NCBI GenBank assembly: GCA_001642415.1
Contig: LTDK01000183.1
Coordinates: 1-64,000, forward strand
Direction: 5' to 3'
Source of the DNA: Nematocida ironsii
Taxonomy: Eukaryota > Microsporidia
DNA length: 64,000 nt
Shown here: positions 46,282-55,944 of the stretch, in pieces
How positions within the stretch are numbered: position 1 is the first letter of the stretch
Layout of the letters: every line of letters starts with the position of its first letter
Notes under the pieces: model-generated
Database searches by the model: none
Told to the model about the DNA's origin: nothing
The model's input: the letters and a program-made list of their open reading frames with translations, nothing else
Translations under genes and position numbers: made by a program

Positions 46282-47109
46282 CTATGCTCCACACGCCTCT
46301 GATGGCTCTGCTAATTCATGAAGTTCTTTTTCTATTTCATCAACTTCCTCTAGATTATTCTCGCTCTTTGCCTTCTCCAAGCGCACTTTTAACTCAACTC
46401 TTCTTTTTGCAGCAATTCTTTGGTCCTTTGAAAATCTTCGCATCTGCCCAAGAGAATAGTCCTGCTCTGCCTCAGACATTCGGCTTTCCAAAGATTTAAT
46501 TAGCTTATTATGCATCTGTTGGAGTGATTTGTCTCCTCCAGGAACTATGTTCTCTTTTATATACTTGCTATACTCACTCTTAGTAATAGCTTTATTACTT
46601 ATACTTTGTATGTTCACCTCCTTTTTATCACCAGCTCTTTCTAGATGCATCCAGTAGTTTGTCACTTTCCCATCTATTTCATATCTCTTCCCCTCATATA
46701 TCTTAGATATTCTGTATATATGATATCCATCTTCTAAACGGATCTTCACATAGTATCCATTAAGCAACTTAAATGTTCTCTTATATATATTACTCACAAA
46801 AGTGTTTCTGCATAGAACTGTGCACTTAAACATGTCAAAAGACACAGGCCTGCTTTGTTTTAAAGACCTAATTTTGTCCCTTTTCTGTACTATATCTTCT
46901 TCGCTCTCACTTTCTGTTTCTTCTTCAATTAGCCGGTTAGTTCTGTGTTTTAGCTCTCTTTTTTCGTTATCTTCGGTTTTTTTCAGATGTCTTTCGTACA
47001 GAATGCGCTCTCTTACTGTTTCCGGAAGAGATTCTAGATGAATTCTATCCTCCTCACTAGTATAGAGATTTTCCTCCTTTTGCATTCTTTTGGGTTGTCT
47101 TAGAGGCAT
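46282..47109 (-). CDS. RTF1: Paf1-complex subunit RTF1
   Basis: RTF1 travels with RNA polymerase II and supports histone modification. The 275-residue protein has LESLPETVRERILYERHLKKTED (about 27-50), typical for the stretch before the Plus3 domain, which follows at about 92-195 (SFDMFKCTVLCRNTF...GYYVKIR...YHIYRISKIYE). The C-terminal third is a Lys/Glu-rich coil. It is much smaller than yeast Rtf1 (558). It is divergent from the otubain gene with 33 bases between the two ATGs, including TATATAAATAAATTAATTC. Confidence 0.85.
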   Translation of the reverse strand: MPLRQPKRMQKEENLYTSEEDRIHLESLPETVRERILYERHLKKTEDNEKRELKHRTNRLIEEETESESEEDIVQKRDKIRSLKQSRPVSFDMFKCTVLCRNTFVSNIYKRTFKLLNGYYVKIRLEDGYHIYRISKIYEGKRYEIDGKVTNYWMHLERAGDKKEVNIQSISNKAITKSEYSKYIKENIVPGGDKSLQQMHNKLIKSLESRMSEAEQDYSLGQMRRFSKDQRIAAKRRVELKVRLEKAKSENNLEEVDEIEKELHELAEPSEACGA

Positions 47110-47142
47110 AGTATATAAATAAATTAATTCGATTCAAATATT

Positions 47143-47814
47143 ATGGATACAAACACAGCTGATGATAGCTATGTCGGAAAACCACTGGAACTCATTAGAA
47201 TTATAGAAAATTACAAAGAAACGCCGTTATACATGGGCATTAGTGCACTTCCTGTCGCAGATTCAAAGGTCAGACTTATAAAAAGAGATGGCAACTGCTT
47301 CTATTATTCAATAATCTTTTTAATGCTAGAGCACTACTCTACTCCAGCACAGGCCGCAGAGCTTATTCAAAATTTCAATAGAATTAATAAGGCTTTGGTT
47401 CTGGATGGGGTCGAAGACTACTTAGTAAATGAATTTTCTGACCCAATTATGTCTGTGCTTAAAGCAGTGGGAAATAATGAAACTACTGGTCTTGATTCAC
47501 TGGATAATATATTCTGGAATTATACTGTAGCATACTTTAGACTAATTACATCAATGCGAATAAAGAAGCACACAGACGAGTTTACGGATTTTATAGTTGA
47601 TTCATCTATTGAGGAGTACTGTAGTAAAAACATAGAAGCAATTAATCAGTATGCAGGAGAGATTGAAATGGTTGCTATTACTAAAGCGCTTTCAATCTCT
47701 TTTGATATAATTTGGATAGAAAAGGAAAAAAATGATCAATTTACACGGGGAGATGGTGAGAAAATTGGAACTCTTTTATTTATGGCAGACCATTTTGACA
47801 TTTTATATCTTTAA
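47143..47814 (+). CDS. Otubain-type deubiquitinase
   Basis: Otubains are OTU-family cysteine proteases that remove ubiquitin chains, favouring Lys48 linkages in OTUB1. The 223-residue protein has the active-site motif KRDGNCFYYSI with Asp49 and Cys52, the otubain-specific FRLITSMRIKKHTDEFTDFI (about 128-150), and the catalytic His in ADHFDILYL (His217). The catalytic residues are therefore intact and it should be active. The protein lacks the long N-terminal E2-binding region of human OTUB1. It shares a short bidirectional promoter with RTF1. Confidence 0.9.
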   Translation: MDTNTADDSYVGKPLELIRIIENYKETPLYMGISALPVADSKVRLIKRDGNCFYYSIIFLMLEHYSTPAQAAELIQNFNRINKALVLDGVEDYLVNEFSDPIMSVLKAVGNNETTGLDSLDNIFWNYTVAYFRLITSMRIKKHTDEFTDFIVDSSIEEYCSKNIEAINQYAGEIEMVAITKALSISFDIIWIEKEKNDQFTRGDGEKIGTLLFMADHFDILYL

Positions 47815-48082
47815 AATTAGATTCTTAGGTATATTTCAGTTTATCTTGGGTTATATGAGAATACTGAAGTGGAATAAAAGAGAATTTCAAGCAGGTTAGA
47901 AATATTTCATAGAATAATAAATGATATATTTTATTTAGGGTTAATTTAGTATATTGTATTGATAAAAACAGTCGAGCAAACAGCTCGATAAAGCCGTGTG
48001 TTTAGATTTGTCCAGTGAGAATTAGAATACTACAATAAAGATGGCTTCTGCTTAAATATTTGTTTGTTTTCATTTATAGGTA

Positions 48083-51000
48083 ATGGCAGACGAGCAGTTT
48101 GAAGAGGATGAGATTTTAAAAGAAGAAAAACTATCTGCAGAAAAGTATGCAAAAAGTCTGGCACAGTATGAGCAGGCGCTTGCACTTGACCGACCATCTG
48201 CATTTATGAACATTCTCAAGGTGCCAGGAATAGTTTTTTTTGCTGGCGTTGGGGGGTATGTTCTAGGATGGCTTGAGTTTAGGCCATGGGTTATTATCCC
48301 TTTGCTGTACACAATAGGCTTTGTGTTTCTCTCTCGAATCAAGGAGTTTAAGCGAAGCATGGAGGCGTTTGTTTATTTTTCAATTAGAAAGCAAACTGTG
48401 TCTAAGTATGAAAAGGTCGACTGGATGAATGCAGTCATTGAAAAGGCATGGAGATATGTTGAATCAACTATTTCAAAGACACTGCTGCTTAGAGTTAGCG
48501 CAATACTAAGGAATATTAAAGTTCCAATGATTAGTGACATCCGGCTGGATAGGTTTACACTTGGGGGGCAGGCTCCGGTAATAGAAGGCATTAGAATAAG
48601 ACAGTCATGTAGAGAGTCTTTGATAATAGATGCTACAATGCACTTTATTCCATCTGTATCTGAAGAAATGCACTCTAACTTAGGCACCCCGGGAGAGAAC
48701 AATGTTACTTGGAACTCTAACATTACATTCACTATCCGGGTAGGAGGATCTTCTGCCGGGATAGACATGCCAGTTACACTGAAGAACGTGTCATTTAGAG
48801 GAAGCGTGCGTATTAAGCTAAACTTTACATACGATGCAAGTGTCATAGAGGGGGTTGAGTTCTCTTTCTTGAAGCAGCCAATGATTGGATTCAATATTGT
48901 TCCATTAAAAATGCTAGATATAATGGACATTCCTGGGCTGGCAAGCACAATAAAAAAAGTCATTGAGATGGGTATTGAAAAGGAGGTGCTTTACCCGAAA
49001 AGAATTTCAGTCGCACTGAAGCCCAAGTCAATGTACTATGTGGGGGCCATCTCTGTGCACGTACATCGCGTATACACAAAAGCAAAAGACAACCTTACTT
49101 TATCAATTGGATTAAATGGGAGAAAAGGGCACTTCATAGCGCCAATTGAAAATGAAGATTCTAACTATATAACATACCTACCAATTAAAAACATGGACGA
49201 CTTGGTCTTTATCTTTATTCAAAAGAAGAATGAGAAAGTGCCAATAGCAACAAAGACCTTTTCAATCGAAAAGATTTGCATGCAGTCAAGAACCCAGGGA
49301 ATTTTCCCACTATCAAATGGACAGGGATATATTGATGTATCCTTTTTATACCATCCAAAGATAAATGTTGACAAGGTACCAGAGAATGAAACACCAAAAT
49401 CGGCCATTGTGACAGTAAAGCTAGCGCAGTTGATAGATATGGTGGATGTAATGGCCATGCCATACAAGAATCTTTCTGTTAGAGCAACTGCGTATATGCG
49501 GCAGAAAAGAACAAAAAGTAAAGATCCAACACATATGTCCGCAACTGAGCTTATGCCAGAGGAAAATGACACTGCAAGTCCTGGGTTCTCTGTTACAAAT
49601 GATTCTTCAACAGACTCAGATGAGGAGCTTAAAAAAGATCCTAAGAAAAGTCTTCCTGCTAACGAAATGCTTGGCGTGTTTACGACTTCAACAGCAAGAA
49701 ATGTTTCAAGTCCGGCATTCGATGATAAGTTTGTGTTTTTCACCAGAGATACTAAGCGAACTATAATAACAATTGAAGCGCTTGACAAGAAAAGAGTTCT
49801 AGGAAGTTTTAATGTAAACATTCGCAGAGGTATATCAATTTCATACGGAACATTTGACTTTTGGCATATGCCTGCGGGAAGAGCCAAGCTTCTGTTTTCT
49901 GCGGAGTACTGCTGCAGAATCAAGGTAAAGATGCAGAAGTATACACACGTGCGCATGGTTAAAATCAATACTATAGAAACAGAGGGGGTGTTTTCTGGGT
50001 ATCTGGTAACTTCTGGTAGAGTTGTGGCTGTACAGCCATTCTTCTCGCACGCTATTGGAGAGTATTCAGGAATCACATTTGTGCCTCTTTTATCAAAAGA
50101 AGAAATAACCAAATATGTTGCATATCTAAAGGACGAGGTATACGGCGGATGCGATGTGGTGAATGGCGAGTCATATATTGCAGATTCTAAAATTGACATG
50201 AGTATAACAGATTATGAGCTTTACAACCACACGCCTGAAGATAAAAAGGCCGAAGTTAGTATAGACCAGGAAAGTGAGGAAAAAACTAATACTAGCGAAG
50301 AAGAGACAAAGGAAAGAAAGCCAATGAAAGCGTCCAGCATAAATCACGTGCCTCCTATGGACTCATCAGATTTGAATTCTCCACCCGAAGAAATGCCAAT
50401 TAAATCCGCATTCATTCAAATGCGTGTTGTGGTATGCAGAGTAAACCATCCAATATTCCTGGAGTTTTCAAAAGATGGCATTGTTGTTGACAGAAGTGCC
50501 CCCAGCTCAGGAAAGAAGCTGTATGGAGAGTTTATTTTCTTTAGTGATGTGACTATCTCGGTGTTTACAGTTAAAGAAGGCTTCCTTATAGGCAGGTTCC
50601 ATTTATTCAAGCCTAGCGGTAGGCATGAGATAAAACTAACCAATGGCCAGCTTTTTGTCATAGATGTTAACAACAGATACTATAAAGGCCCCTCTCTTCA
50701 GGCCATACAGACGGGAACTCTCTCTATATCAGGCCTTGCCATGCAGATAAAAGACTTAGCAGAGCCCGACGTATATTCCAGTATATTCCTAGAAATACTG
50801 GTAGGCAGTGAGTCTAAAATAACAAAGGCATCTTCTGACATCGCATCTCCTCGCTTTGATGAAAACTTTTCGTTCCCAGTTTTTACTCCAGTGGACACGA
50901 TAGAGATAAAAGTCTATGGATGGACTCTTCTAAAAGAGAAAAAGTTCTTGGGGGAGGTAGAGATTAGTGCAAATGCAATTTCGTCTGATGAGTCAGCAAT

Positions 51001-51094
51001 TACTGCGAGCGTGCCCGCTATGTGCATAGACAGTACTTCAACTATTTATAAATTAAATGCAATTATGATTTTGCATGAAAATGGAAGAGTATGA
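48083..51094 (+). CDS. Tricalbin/extended-synaptotagmin-like lipid-transfer protein
   Basis: The 1,003-residue protein has a hydrophobic hairpin at about 45-86, an SMP lipid-transfer domain at about 110-305 (VEKAWRYVEST...LGGQAPVIEGIRIRQSC...SFRGSVRIKLNF...MIGFNIVPLKMLDIMDIPGLASTIKKVIE), then a series of degenerate C2 domains (about 315-1000) with acidic linkers. This is the tricalbin layout; tricalbins tether the ER to the plasma membrane and move lipids. Yeast Tcb1-3 have 1,178 to 1,545 residues. Several C2 loops lack the full set of Ca-binding aspartates. The ATG at 48083 is preceded by a long non-coding leader. Confidence 0.85.
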   Translation: MADEQFEEDEILKEEKLSAEKYAKSLAQYEQALALDRPSAFMNILKVPGIVFFAGVGGYVLGWLEFRPWVIIPLLYTIGFVFLSRIKEFKRSMEAFVYFSIRKQTVSKYEKVDWMNAVIEKAWRYVESTISKTLLLRVSAILRNIKVPMISDIRLDRFTLGGQAPVIEGIRIRQSCRESLIIDATMHFIPSVSEEMHSNLGTPGENNVTWNSNITFTIRVGGSSAGIDMPVTLKNVSFRGSVRIKLNFTYDASVIEGVEFSFLKQPMIGFNIVPLKMLDIMDIPGLASTIKKVIEMGIEKEVLYPKRISVALKPKSMYYVGAISVHVHRVYTKAKDNLTLSIGLNGRKGHFIAPIENEDSNYITYLPIKNMDDLVFIFIQKKNEKVPIATKTFSIEKICMQSRTQGIFPLSNGQGYIDVSFLYHPKINVDKVPENETPKSAIVTVKLAQLIDMVDVMAMPYKNLSVRATAYMRQKRTKSKDPTHMSATELMPEENDTASPGFSVTNDSSTDSDEELKKDPKKSLPANEMLGVFTTSTARNVSSPAFDDKFVFFTRDTKRTIITIEALDKKRVLGSFNVNIRRGISISYGTFDFWHMPAGRAKLLFSAEYCCRIKVKMQKYTHVRMVKINTIETEGVFSGYLVTSGRVVAVQPFFSHAIGEYSGITFVPLLSKEEITKYVAYLKDEVYGGCDVVNGESYIADSKIDMSITDYELYNHTPEDKKAEVSIDQESEEKTNTSEEETKERKPMKASSINHVPPMDSSDLNSPPEEMPIKSAFIQMRVVVCRVNHPIFLEFSKDGIVVDRSAPSSGKKLYGEFIFFSDVTISVFTVKEGFLIGRFHLFKPSGRHEIKLTNGQLFVIDVNNRYYKGPSLQAIQTGTLSISGLAMQIKDLAEPDVYSSIFLEILVGSESKITKASSDIASPRFDENFSFPVFTPVDTIEIKVYGWTLLKEKKFLGEVEISANAISSDESAITASVPAMCIDSTSTIYKLNAIMILHENGRV

Positions 51095-51194
51095 AGGATG
51101 GTCACTCGATGAGTCAGAACTGCTAGAAGTACAGGAAAGAACTTTCTTTCTAACGCATGAAGTAGTAAAGATGTACTCATACTTGCAATGGTAG
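51075..51194 (+). CDS. Candidate 39-residue micro-ORF overlapping the tricalbin 3' end
   Basis: This frame starts 20 bases before the tricalbin stop, in the +1 frame relative to it, with a stop just ahead at 51066. The product (MKMEEYEGWSLDESELLEVQ and on) is acidic with a helical-looking C-terminal half and balanced codons. It could be translated by re-initiation after tricalbin. No family is recognised and a 39-codon frame can arise by chance. Confidence 0.3.
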   Translation: MKMEEYEGWSLDESELLEVQERTFFLTHEVVKMYSYLQW

Positions 51195-51425
51195 TAAATG
51201 CTAATAAAAGGATATAATCTAAGATTTCTGTGCCGTATGGGCAATTCAATGGGCACTTACATTTCACTAATTTTTCTAAATACTTGTATTTATTCACATA
51301 ACCCGAAACCAAACAAAATACATTAATTATGCTAATATTTAAGAAATTAGAAATGCTATGCATATAATAGCGCATGTACCGGTTATTTTTTAGACTAAAA
51401 AGAAAATTAAGAGAATGTATATTTA
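51095..51425. other. Convergent gap between tricalbin and uL1
   Basis: Apart from the micro-ORF at 51075-51194, no gene is supported. A 109-codon frame on the minus strand (51046-51375) has a membrane-like composition but overlaps the tricalbin end and is not accepted. Confidence 0.5.
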
Positions 51426-52082
51426 TTAGAATGGGAAGTATCTAATAGTCTTTCCTTGAGTAGATTTAATATCAACTGATTTTAAGTTCTGCATTCCCTT
51501 CTTAAGAAGACCAATAAGAGCTTGCATGGCAGTGGACACGTTCTGGGATATTTCAACTGGGTTCATTTTAGTAGTACCCACTGAGAATCCAAGAAGTAAA
51601 TCGGCCTTAAGATTTAGCTGAACTTTTCTTCTGACATCTTCATAGTAGTTCTTGATCTCATTTACGTTCTTGATCATGTATACTGGCTTCTTTTTTCCGG
51701 TGAATATCAATGGCTCGAATACTTTGTATAGAGATGGAACAGAGATGAAAGAGTGATACTTCTTTACCAAGTTTCTTCTTCTCTTCTTTGCCTCTGGAGT
51801 CTTTCCTTTGTACTCATCAAAGGAAATGAATGGAATGTCTGATCCCTCTAATGCATTTGCTAAATGAATGTCAGCTAGCACAAGAACCTTTTCCTCCTTT
51901 CTCTTTGGGTATGGAAGGGTGACCTCTCCTCTAAATCTCTTGTCTCTTGCTGGGTCGTACCCTTTGATTCCTACTCTTACCTCAATTGTTTCACCTGCTT
52001 CGGCTCTTTTTGGCTTTACACCGTTAATAATTGTTTCTAATGTTGATACAATTGCTTCTGCTTCAAATGCTTTTGAACCCAT
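51426..52082 (-). CDS. RPL10A: 60S ribosomal protein uL1
   Basis: uL1 forms the L1 stalk of the large subunit and helps tRNA leave the E site. I chose the ATG at 52080-52082 (218 residues, MGSKAFEAEAI), the usual eukaryotic start; the longer frame adds 50 unrelated residues. Family features are LPYPKRKEEKVLVLAD (about 55-70), FISVPSLYKVF (about 119-129), and a KKKPVYMIKNVNEIKNYYEDVRRKVQLNLKAD stretch. The C-terminal half with LLGFSVGTTKMNP and the final TIRYFPF match the family end. The leader is AT- and pyrimidine-rich and ends in TTTAGTC before the ATG. Confidence 0.93.
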   Translation of the reverse strand: MGSKAFEAEAIVSTLETIINGVKPKRAEAGETIEVRVGIKGYDPARDKRFRGEVTLPYPKRKEEKVLVLADIHLANALEGSDIPFISFDEYKGKTPEAKKRRRNLVKKYHSFISVPSLYKVFEPLIFTGKKKPVYMIKNVNEIKNYYEDVRRKVQLNLKADLLLGFSVGTTKMNPVEISQNVSTAMQALIGLLKKGMQNLKSVDIKSTQGKTIRYFPF

Positions 52083-52360
52083 GACTAAAGAAAAAAGAAA
52101 GAAAATTATAAATATTTTTCCAGTACTGTAATAGCCAAAATACCCCGGGAATACCAGATACCCTGGCAGAGCAGACCATTGCCATGTGCCCTGCTGGATA
52201 GATTGTAAGTGCATGGAGTTCTTTAGATACACATTCTTTTCTGAAATTCCAGACTCTGTTTTATTATAATACGTATTTAGTTGAATTCTATAATCACAAA
52301 TGCAGTTACTTTTACAAAATAATATTTTGGGAGTTCTCGTGTTTTACCTATTTACTTCTT

Positions 52361-54322
52361 TTATTTTGACCTTTTCTCACTGTATGATAGATGCGAAGGC
52401 GCTGAAAGCTTTTTACTGGATACTTTTTTATCAATTCTGTCAATCTCGTCATCCTCTGATTCTGTCTGTATGTCTCTGTCTGATGCCAGCAAGATTGAGG
52501 CAAGCAGTTCATTCTGCTCAGTTTTCGTTCTATAAACAGTGGGCGGGTTCTCTTCCATTTCTTTGATCTCTTCAACTATTTTGAACGAGTACCCCTGATC
52601 TATTAAAAACTGCCTTCTTCTGGTAGAGTATGGAACTTCCTCTGTGTCCATGCTCACCAGTGTATAGAAATACGCAGTAAAGCCCTCATCCGTTCTTCTT
52701 TTTGCTCTGAGAATTCTTCCAAGCCGCTGCGTCTCCTGCCTTCTGCTTCCAAAGTGGCCGGATATTTGAATAAGACAGGTCGCTTCTGGAAGATCAATCG
52801 AGGTGTCCCCGACCTTTGACAGAAATATTGTGTTAATCTTCGGATTTGTTCTAAATTGGTTTAGAATGTGCATTCTCTCAGCTTGCCCAGTTGGTCCGTA
52901 TATAAACGGCTTGCCAAACTTAAGAGCATACGCCTTTAGCGTAAAGACATTATCAGAAAAAACAATTATCTTGTCCCCAAGCGCCTCGTGCTTGTTTATA
53001 ATATATTCACACATCTGTATTTTAGTTGGGTTCATTGTTGCCAGTATCCTTTTCTTTCTTATGTCAGCCACTAAGTACTGTTTATAAAACTCTCCCGTCA
53101 TCTTGCACCATACTTCGGTACAGCACACTTTTGATATATGTCCCTGCGCGCTCAGATTAAGCCAGTCAGCCTCGTACAGCTTAGGCCCTATCAAAAAGTT
53201 AAGATCTTCTATTTTTTCATCCTCTCTGACTAATGTGGCAGTCAGTCCTAGCTTACAGTGTGAAATAATTGTTGAAACCACTCTTCTAAACATGTTTGCT
53301 GGCACTACATGAACTTCATCAAAAATAATAAGCCCCCACTCAGTATTTGTCAGAAAGTCCATTATTTTCTGCGTTTCGTACGACCGCTTCCCGCTGTATG
53401 ATACCATAGTGTACGTGCTTACAACTATCCCCGCCTGGCCAGAAAATTTCTCTTTAGTATCTGATGTGAGTATTGCTATTGCCTCGTCTTTCACATTTGT
53501 AAAATGCTTTATTTGCTGCTTCCACTGCTCAACAGAAACTGATGTGGTACACAGTATTAGGCAAGATCTTTTCATTGTACACAGAGCCACAATACCGACC
53601 AAGGTTTTACCAGCACCACACGGAAGCACAATAATACCCGATCGTGCTCGCCCGTTTCCAAACATTTTGTTCAAGCTAAATTCCTGATATGTTCGTATAG
53701 ATGTTGTTGGCTTTAGATCAATATCCAGAAGAGGTAACGTATTCTCCGTCCTAAAATCATACTCCTCAATCAGGGGATAGTCCAGCTCTATGCACCTCTT
53801 CTTTGCCAGCTCTACTTTAGACCTCTCTATCTCAAAGTTAACAATGCTTCTTTTCTCCTCGGTGATTGGCACACAGAGTTCCTGAATAACTGGGTCGCGA
53901 TATAAAAATGATATGTTCTGATTCTCCTGGGATTCTATAAAGTACCTTCCCTGCCGAATAACCATTTTAATTTTTCCATAGCTGGTTGTGCACGACCTAA
54001 TAAAGTTTAAAATGCTCAATGGCACTTTATTCTTACTAAAACGATCCATTGTGTCAATTATGTCTTCTGTTTTTAGCCCAACACTCGCTGCAGCATAAAG
54101 AGAGTACGCTGTAAGCTTATACTCATGCATATTACTTGGCCTAGTAACGGGCTCTGCTATAGCAATAAGAAAGTCCTGGGCTTGCTGGCTCTGCTCAGAG
54201 TGCATTTCTAGTATTATTATACCGTCTGCAGACACCCACATTGGCCGCGTATGATGGTTCTCTTTAAGAATTATGTGCTCTTCTGCTCCTTCTAACGTAC
54301 TAGTGGCTTGTTTTGGCAGCAT
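52361..54322 (-). CDS. SSL2: TFIIH helicase XPB/SSL2
   Basis: This 653-residue protein is the XPB/SSL2 ATPase of TFIIH, which opens promoters for RNA polymerase II and acts in nucleotide-excision repair. It has an N-terminal MIT/DRD-type region, Walker A LPCGAGKT (233-240), DEVH with [11 protein letters not shown] (335-338), the RED motif (366-368), and in the second lobe [35 protein letters not shown], the typical XPB motif VI. The protein is shorter than yeast Ssl2 (843) mostly at the N-terminus and C-terminus. It ends in a basic Ser/Lys-rich tail. Confidence 0.94.
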   Translation of the reverse strand: MLPKQATSTLEGAEEHIILKENHHTRPMWVSADGIIILEMHSEQSQQAQDFLIAIAEPVTRPSNMHEYKLTAYSLYAAASVGLKTEDIIDTMDRFSKNKVPLSILNFIRSCTTSYGKIKMVIRQGRYFIESQENQNISFLYRDPVIQELCVPITEEKRSIVNFEIERSKVELAKKRCIELDYPLIEEYDFRTENTLPLLDIDLKPTTSIRTYQEFSLNKMFGNGRARSGIIVLPCGAGKTLVGIVALCTMKRSCLILCTTSVSVEQWKQQIKHFTNVKDEAIAILTSDTKEKFSGQAGIVVSTYTMVSYSGKRSYETQKIMDFLTNTEWGLIIFDEVHVVPANMFRRVVSTIISHCKLGLTATLVREDEKIEDLNFLIGPKLYEADWLNLSAQGHISKVCCTEVWCKMTGEFYKQYLVADIRKKRILATMNPTKIQMCEYIINKHEALGDKIIVFSDNVFTLKAYALKFGKPFIYGPTGQAERMHILNQFRTNPKINTIFLSKVGDTSIDLPEATCLIQISGHFGSRRQETQRLGRILRAKRRTDEGFTAYFYTLVSMDTEEVPYSTRRRQFLIDQGYSFKIVEEIKEMEENPPTVYRTKTEQNELLASILLASDRDIQTESEDDEIDRIDKKVSSKKLSAPSHLSYSEKRSK

Positions 54323-54435
54323 TTACTTCTTTTCTATTTTTCTGTTTTTCTAAAATTCATATATTCTACAAACCTCTCTACACCAATTTCAGCCTATAAT
54401 CCCATTGAATATTTATTTTATTACATTTACACCTC

Positions 54436-54669
54436 CTAATTCACGCTTTTTATTATTGACTCTAGCACTGCTGTATCCTGGTTAGCTAAGTACTTTTCAA
54501 TTACCATGCAGGCTCTGTTATACTTTTCTGTTAGCGTAGCCGTTGGTTTAAAGGCATCTACCTCTTTTCTTACTAAATTAACCATTTCATTATACTTTCC
54601 CAGCCTTTGTAATTCTTTTATTACATTGAGGATTCTTTTGTTCTTCTTATGGCCATTTACCTCTTCCAT
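54436..54669 (-). CDS. Small Lys-rich helical protein, unknown family
   Basis: The 77-residue protein is polar and helical (KKNKRILNVIKELQRLGKYNEMVNLVRKEVDAF) with no recognisable domain. It starts 18 bases from the divergent RPC82 start and is on the same strand as XPB. The composition looks coding (few rare residues), and the ATG lies right after an AAAAATAT leader, like other genes here. It may be a small complex subunit. It could also be a chance frame. Confidence 0.5.
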   Translation of the reverse strand: MEEVNGHKKNKRILNVIKELQRLGKYNEMVNLVRKEVDAFKPTATLTEKYNRACMVIEKYLANQDTAVLESIIKSVN

Positions 54670-54687
54670 ATTTTTATTTTTCTTGGT

Positions 54688-55890
54688 ATGCCATGGAGTG
54701 AAAGACTATTTATACTTGAGATATTTAGTAATGTATGTGCTAAGATAGGATACTATCTATTAAAAAATAAGGATATGAGTTTAATATCCATATATAGAAA
54801 CACCCAAATAGGAAAGAAAGATGCAATTAAGGGGCTTTCTCTATTAATACATTTTGGAGTCGTTGGATTTACTAATTATACCGGGCGTGGTGTAAGATAC
54901 TTTATAAAAAAGGCCCACTTCTCCATTATAAATTATCCCGTGTATATTAAGTACTGTGAAGATGTATACGGCCCACATGGAAGTCAGATAGCAATGGAAG
55001 TACTCATTAGGAAGAAAATAGGAGTAGGCTCAATACCAGAAGAACTGATGGAGACAGCAAAGAAAATGATTAGAGATGGAGTTTTGACAGAAGAGTCTGT
55101 TAATGGCGTAAAAAGAGTTAAAGAAGAAGGCGAAAAATATTTAATATTTTCTAAGAAATCGGTTGACTCGAAAATTCTTACTAATTTTTTTTACAACGAT
55201 ATTTCCCAGCACTTTACAGAGAATACAAAAAAAGTATTTTCTGCAATAAAAAGCTTCTACCCAGCGCCATCTCCCCTTAATAGAGTTCTTGAAAGGTGCG
55301 CAGAATTTCAAGTTGTCCCAGAAAGCACCGGCTTATCTACATCACCAAACATTAATGAAACGGTTCAGAAACACATAAAGTATCTTATAGGTTATGGAGC
55401 AGTATCCGGTGGATATGAAATGTACCAAGTAAATCACGAGTCATATCTAGACAAGATAAAAAAGAAGGTTCTTCTGGAATACTGTGATATGTATATAGGA
55501 TCTACTGCATCCACTGTTCTTTCTATGCTGTTAAGCAAGGGATACATTGAGGATAAGTTCATACAGAAACATCTTCTGCTTGAATCGCAGGAATGCAAGA
55601 AAACTCTTTTCCTTCTTTTATCAGAAAGATTTGTTAGTCTACAGATGATACCAAGAACCGCAGATTGCGCTCCGTCAAAAAGCTTTCATCTATGGTCTGC
55701 AAACATCCGTAAAGTGTTTGGCATTCTTGAACAGAAAGTGCAAAGTAAATTGAATGAGAACTACATAGAACTATCAACATTAGAGGAAAACAAGCTATTT
55801 ACTGTGCCTGGAGAGTATAAACAGAAAACAGACCAAATATTTGGAGCGCTTGAAAAGCTGCACACATTCTGTTTTATACTGTCATTATAA
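54688..55890 (+). CDS. RPC82: RNA polymerase III subunit RPC82 (C62)
   Basis: I chose the ATG at 54688 (MPWSERLF, 400 residues); the longer frame overlaps the divergent gene. The protein has tandem winged-helix folds. Near the start, VCAKIGYYLLKNKDMSLISIYRNTQIGKKDAIKGLSLLIHFGVVGF matches the first winged helix of the RPC82/RPC62 family, and QMIPRTADCAPSKSFHLWSANIRKVFGILEQKV (about 320-355) matches the LQEVPRTADRAPSRTFYLW pattern. RPC82 with RPC34 and RPC31 forms the Pol III initiation subcomplex that opens promoters of tRNA and 5S genes. Yeast Rpc82 has 654 residues. Confidence 0.82.
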   Translation: MPWSERLFILEIFSNVCAKIGYYLLKNKDMSLISIYRNTQIGKKDAIKGLSLLIHFGVVGFTNYTGRGVRYFIKKAHFSIINYPVYIKYCEDVYGPHGSQIAMEVLIRKKIGVGSIPEELMETAKKMIRDGVLTEESVNGVKRVKEEGEKYLIFSKKSVDSKILTNFFYNDISQHFTENTKKVFSAIKSFYPAPSPLNRVLERCAEFQVVPESTGLSTSPNINETVQKHIKYLIGYGAVSGGYEMYQVNHESYLDKIKKKVLLEYCDMYIGSTASTVLSMLLSKGYIEDKFIQKHLLLESQECKKTLFLLLSERFVSLQMIPRTADCAPSKSFHLWSANIRKVFGILEQKVQSKLNENYIELSTLEENKLFTVPGEYKQKTDQIFGALEKLHTFCFILSL

Positions 55891-55944
55891 GACAAAACAG
55901 TGTTTTAGTCAAGGTATTAATAATAATAAACCATAATATATAGA

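Noticed and set aside
51046..51375. 109-codon membrane-like frame on the minus strand
   Set aside because: It overlaps the tricalbin 3' end and has no recognisable motif; AT-rich DNA often yields hydrophobic frames.
52083..52232. 50-residue N-terminal extension of uL1
   Set aside because: uL1 starts at the ATG at 52082 in all families known to me; the extension is hydrophobic, unlike any ribosomal protein.
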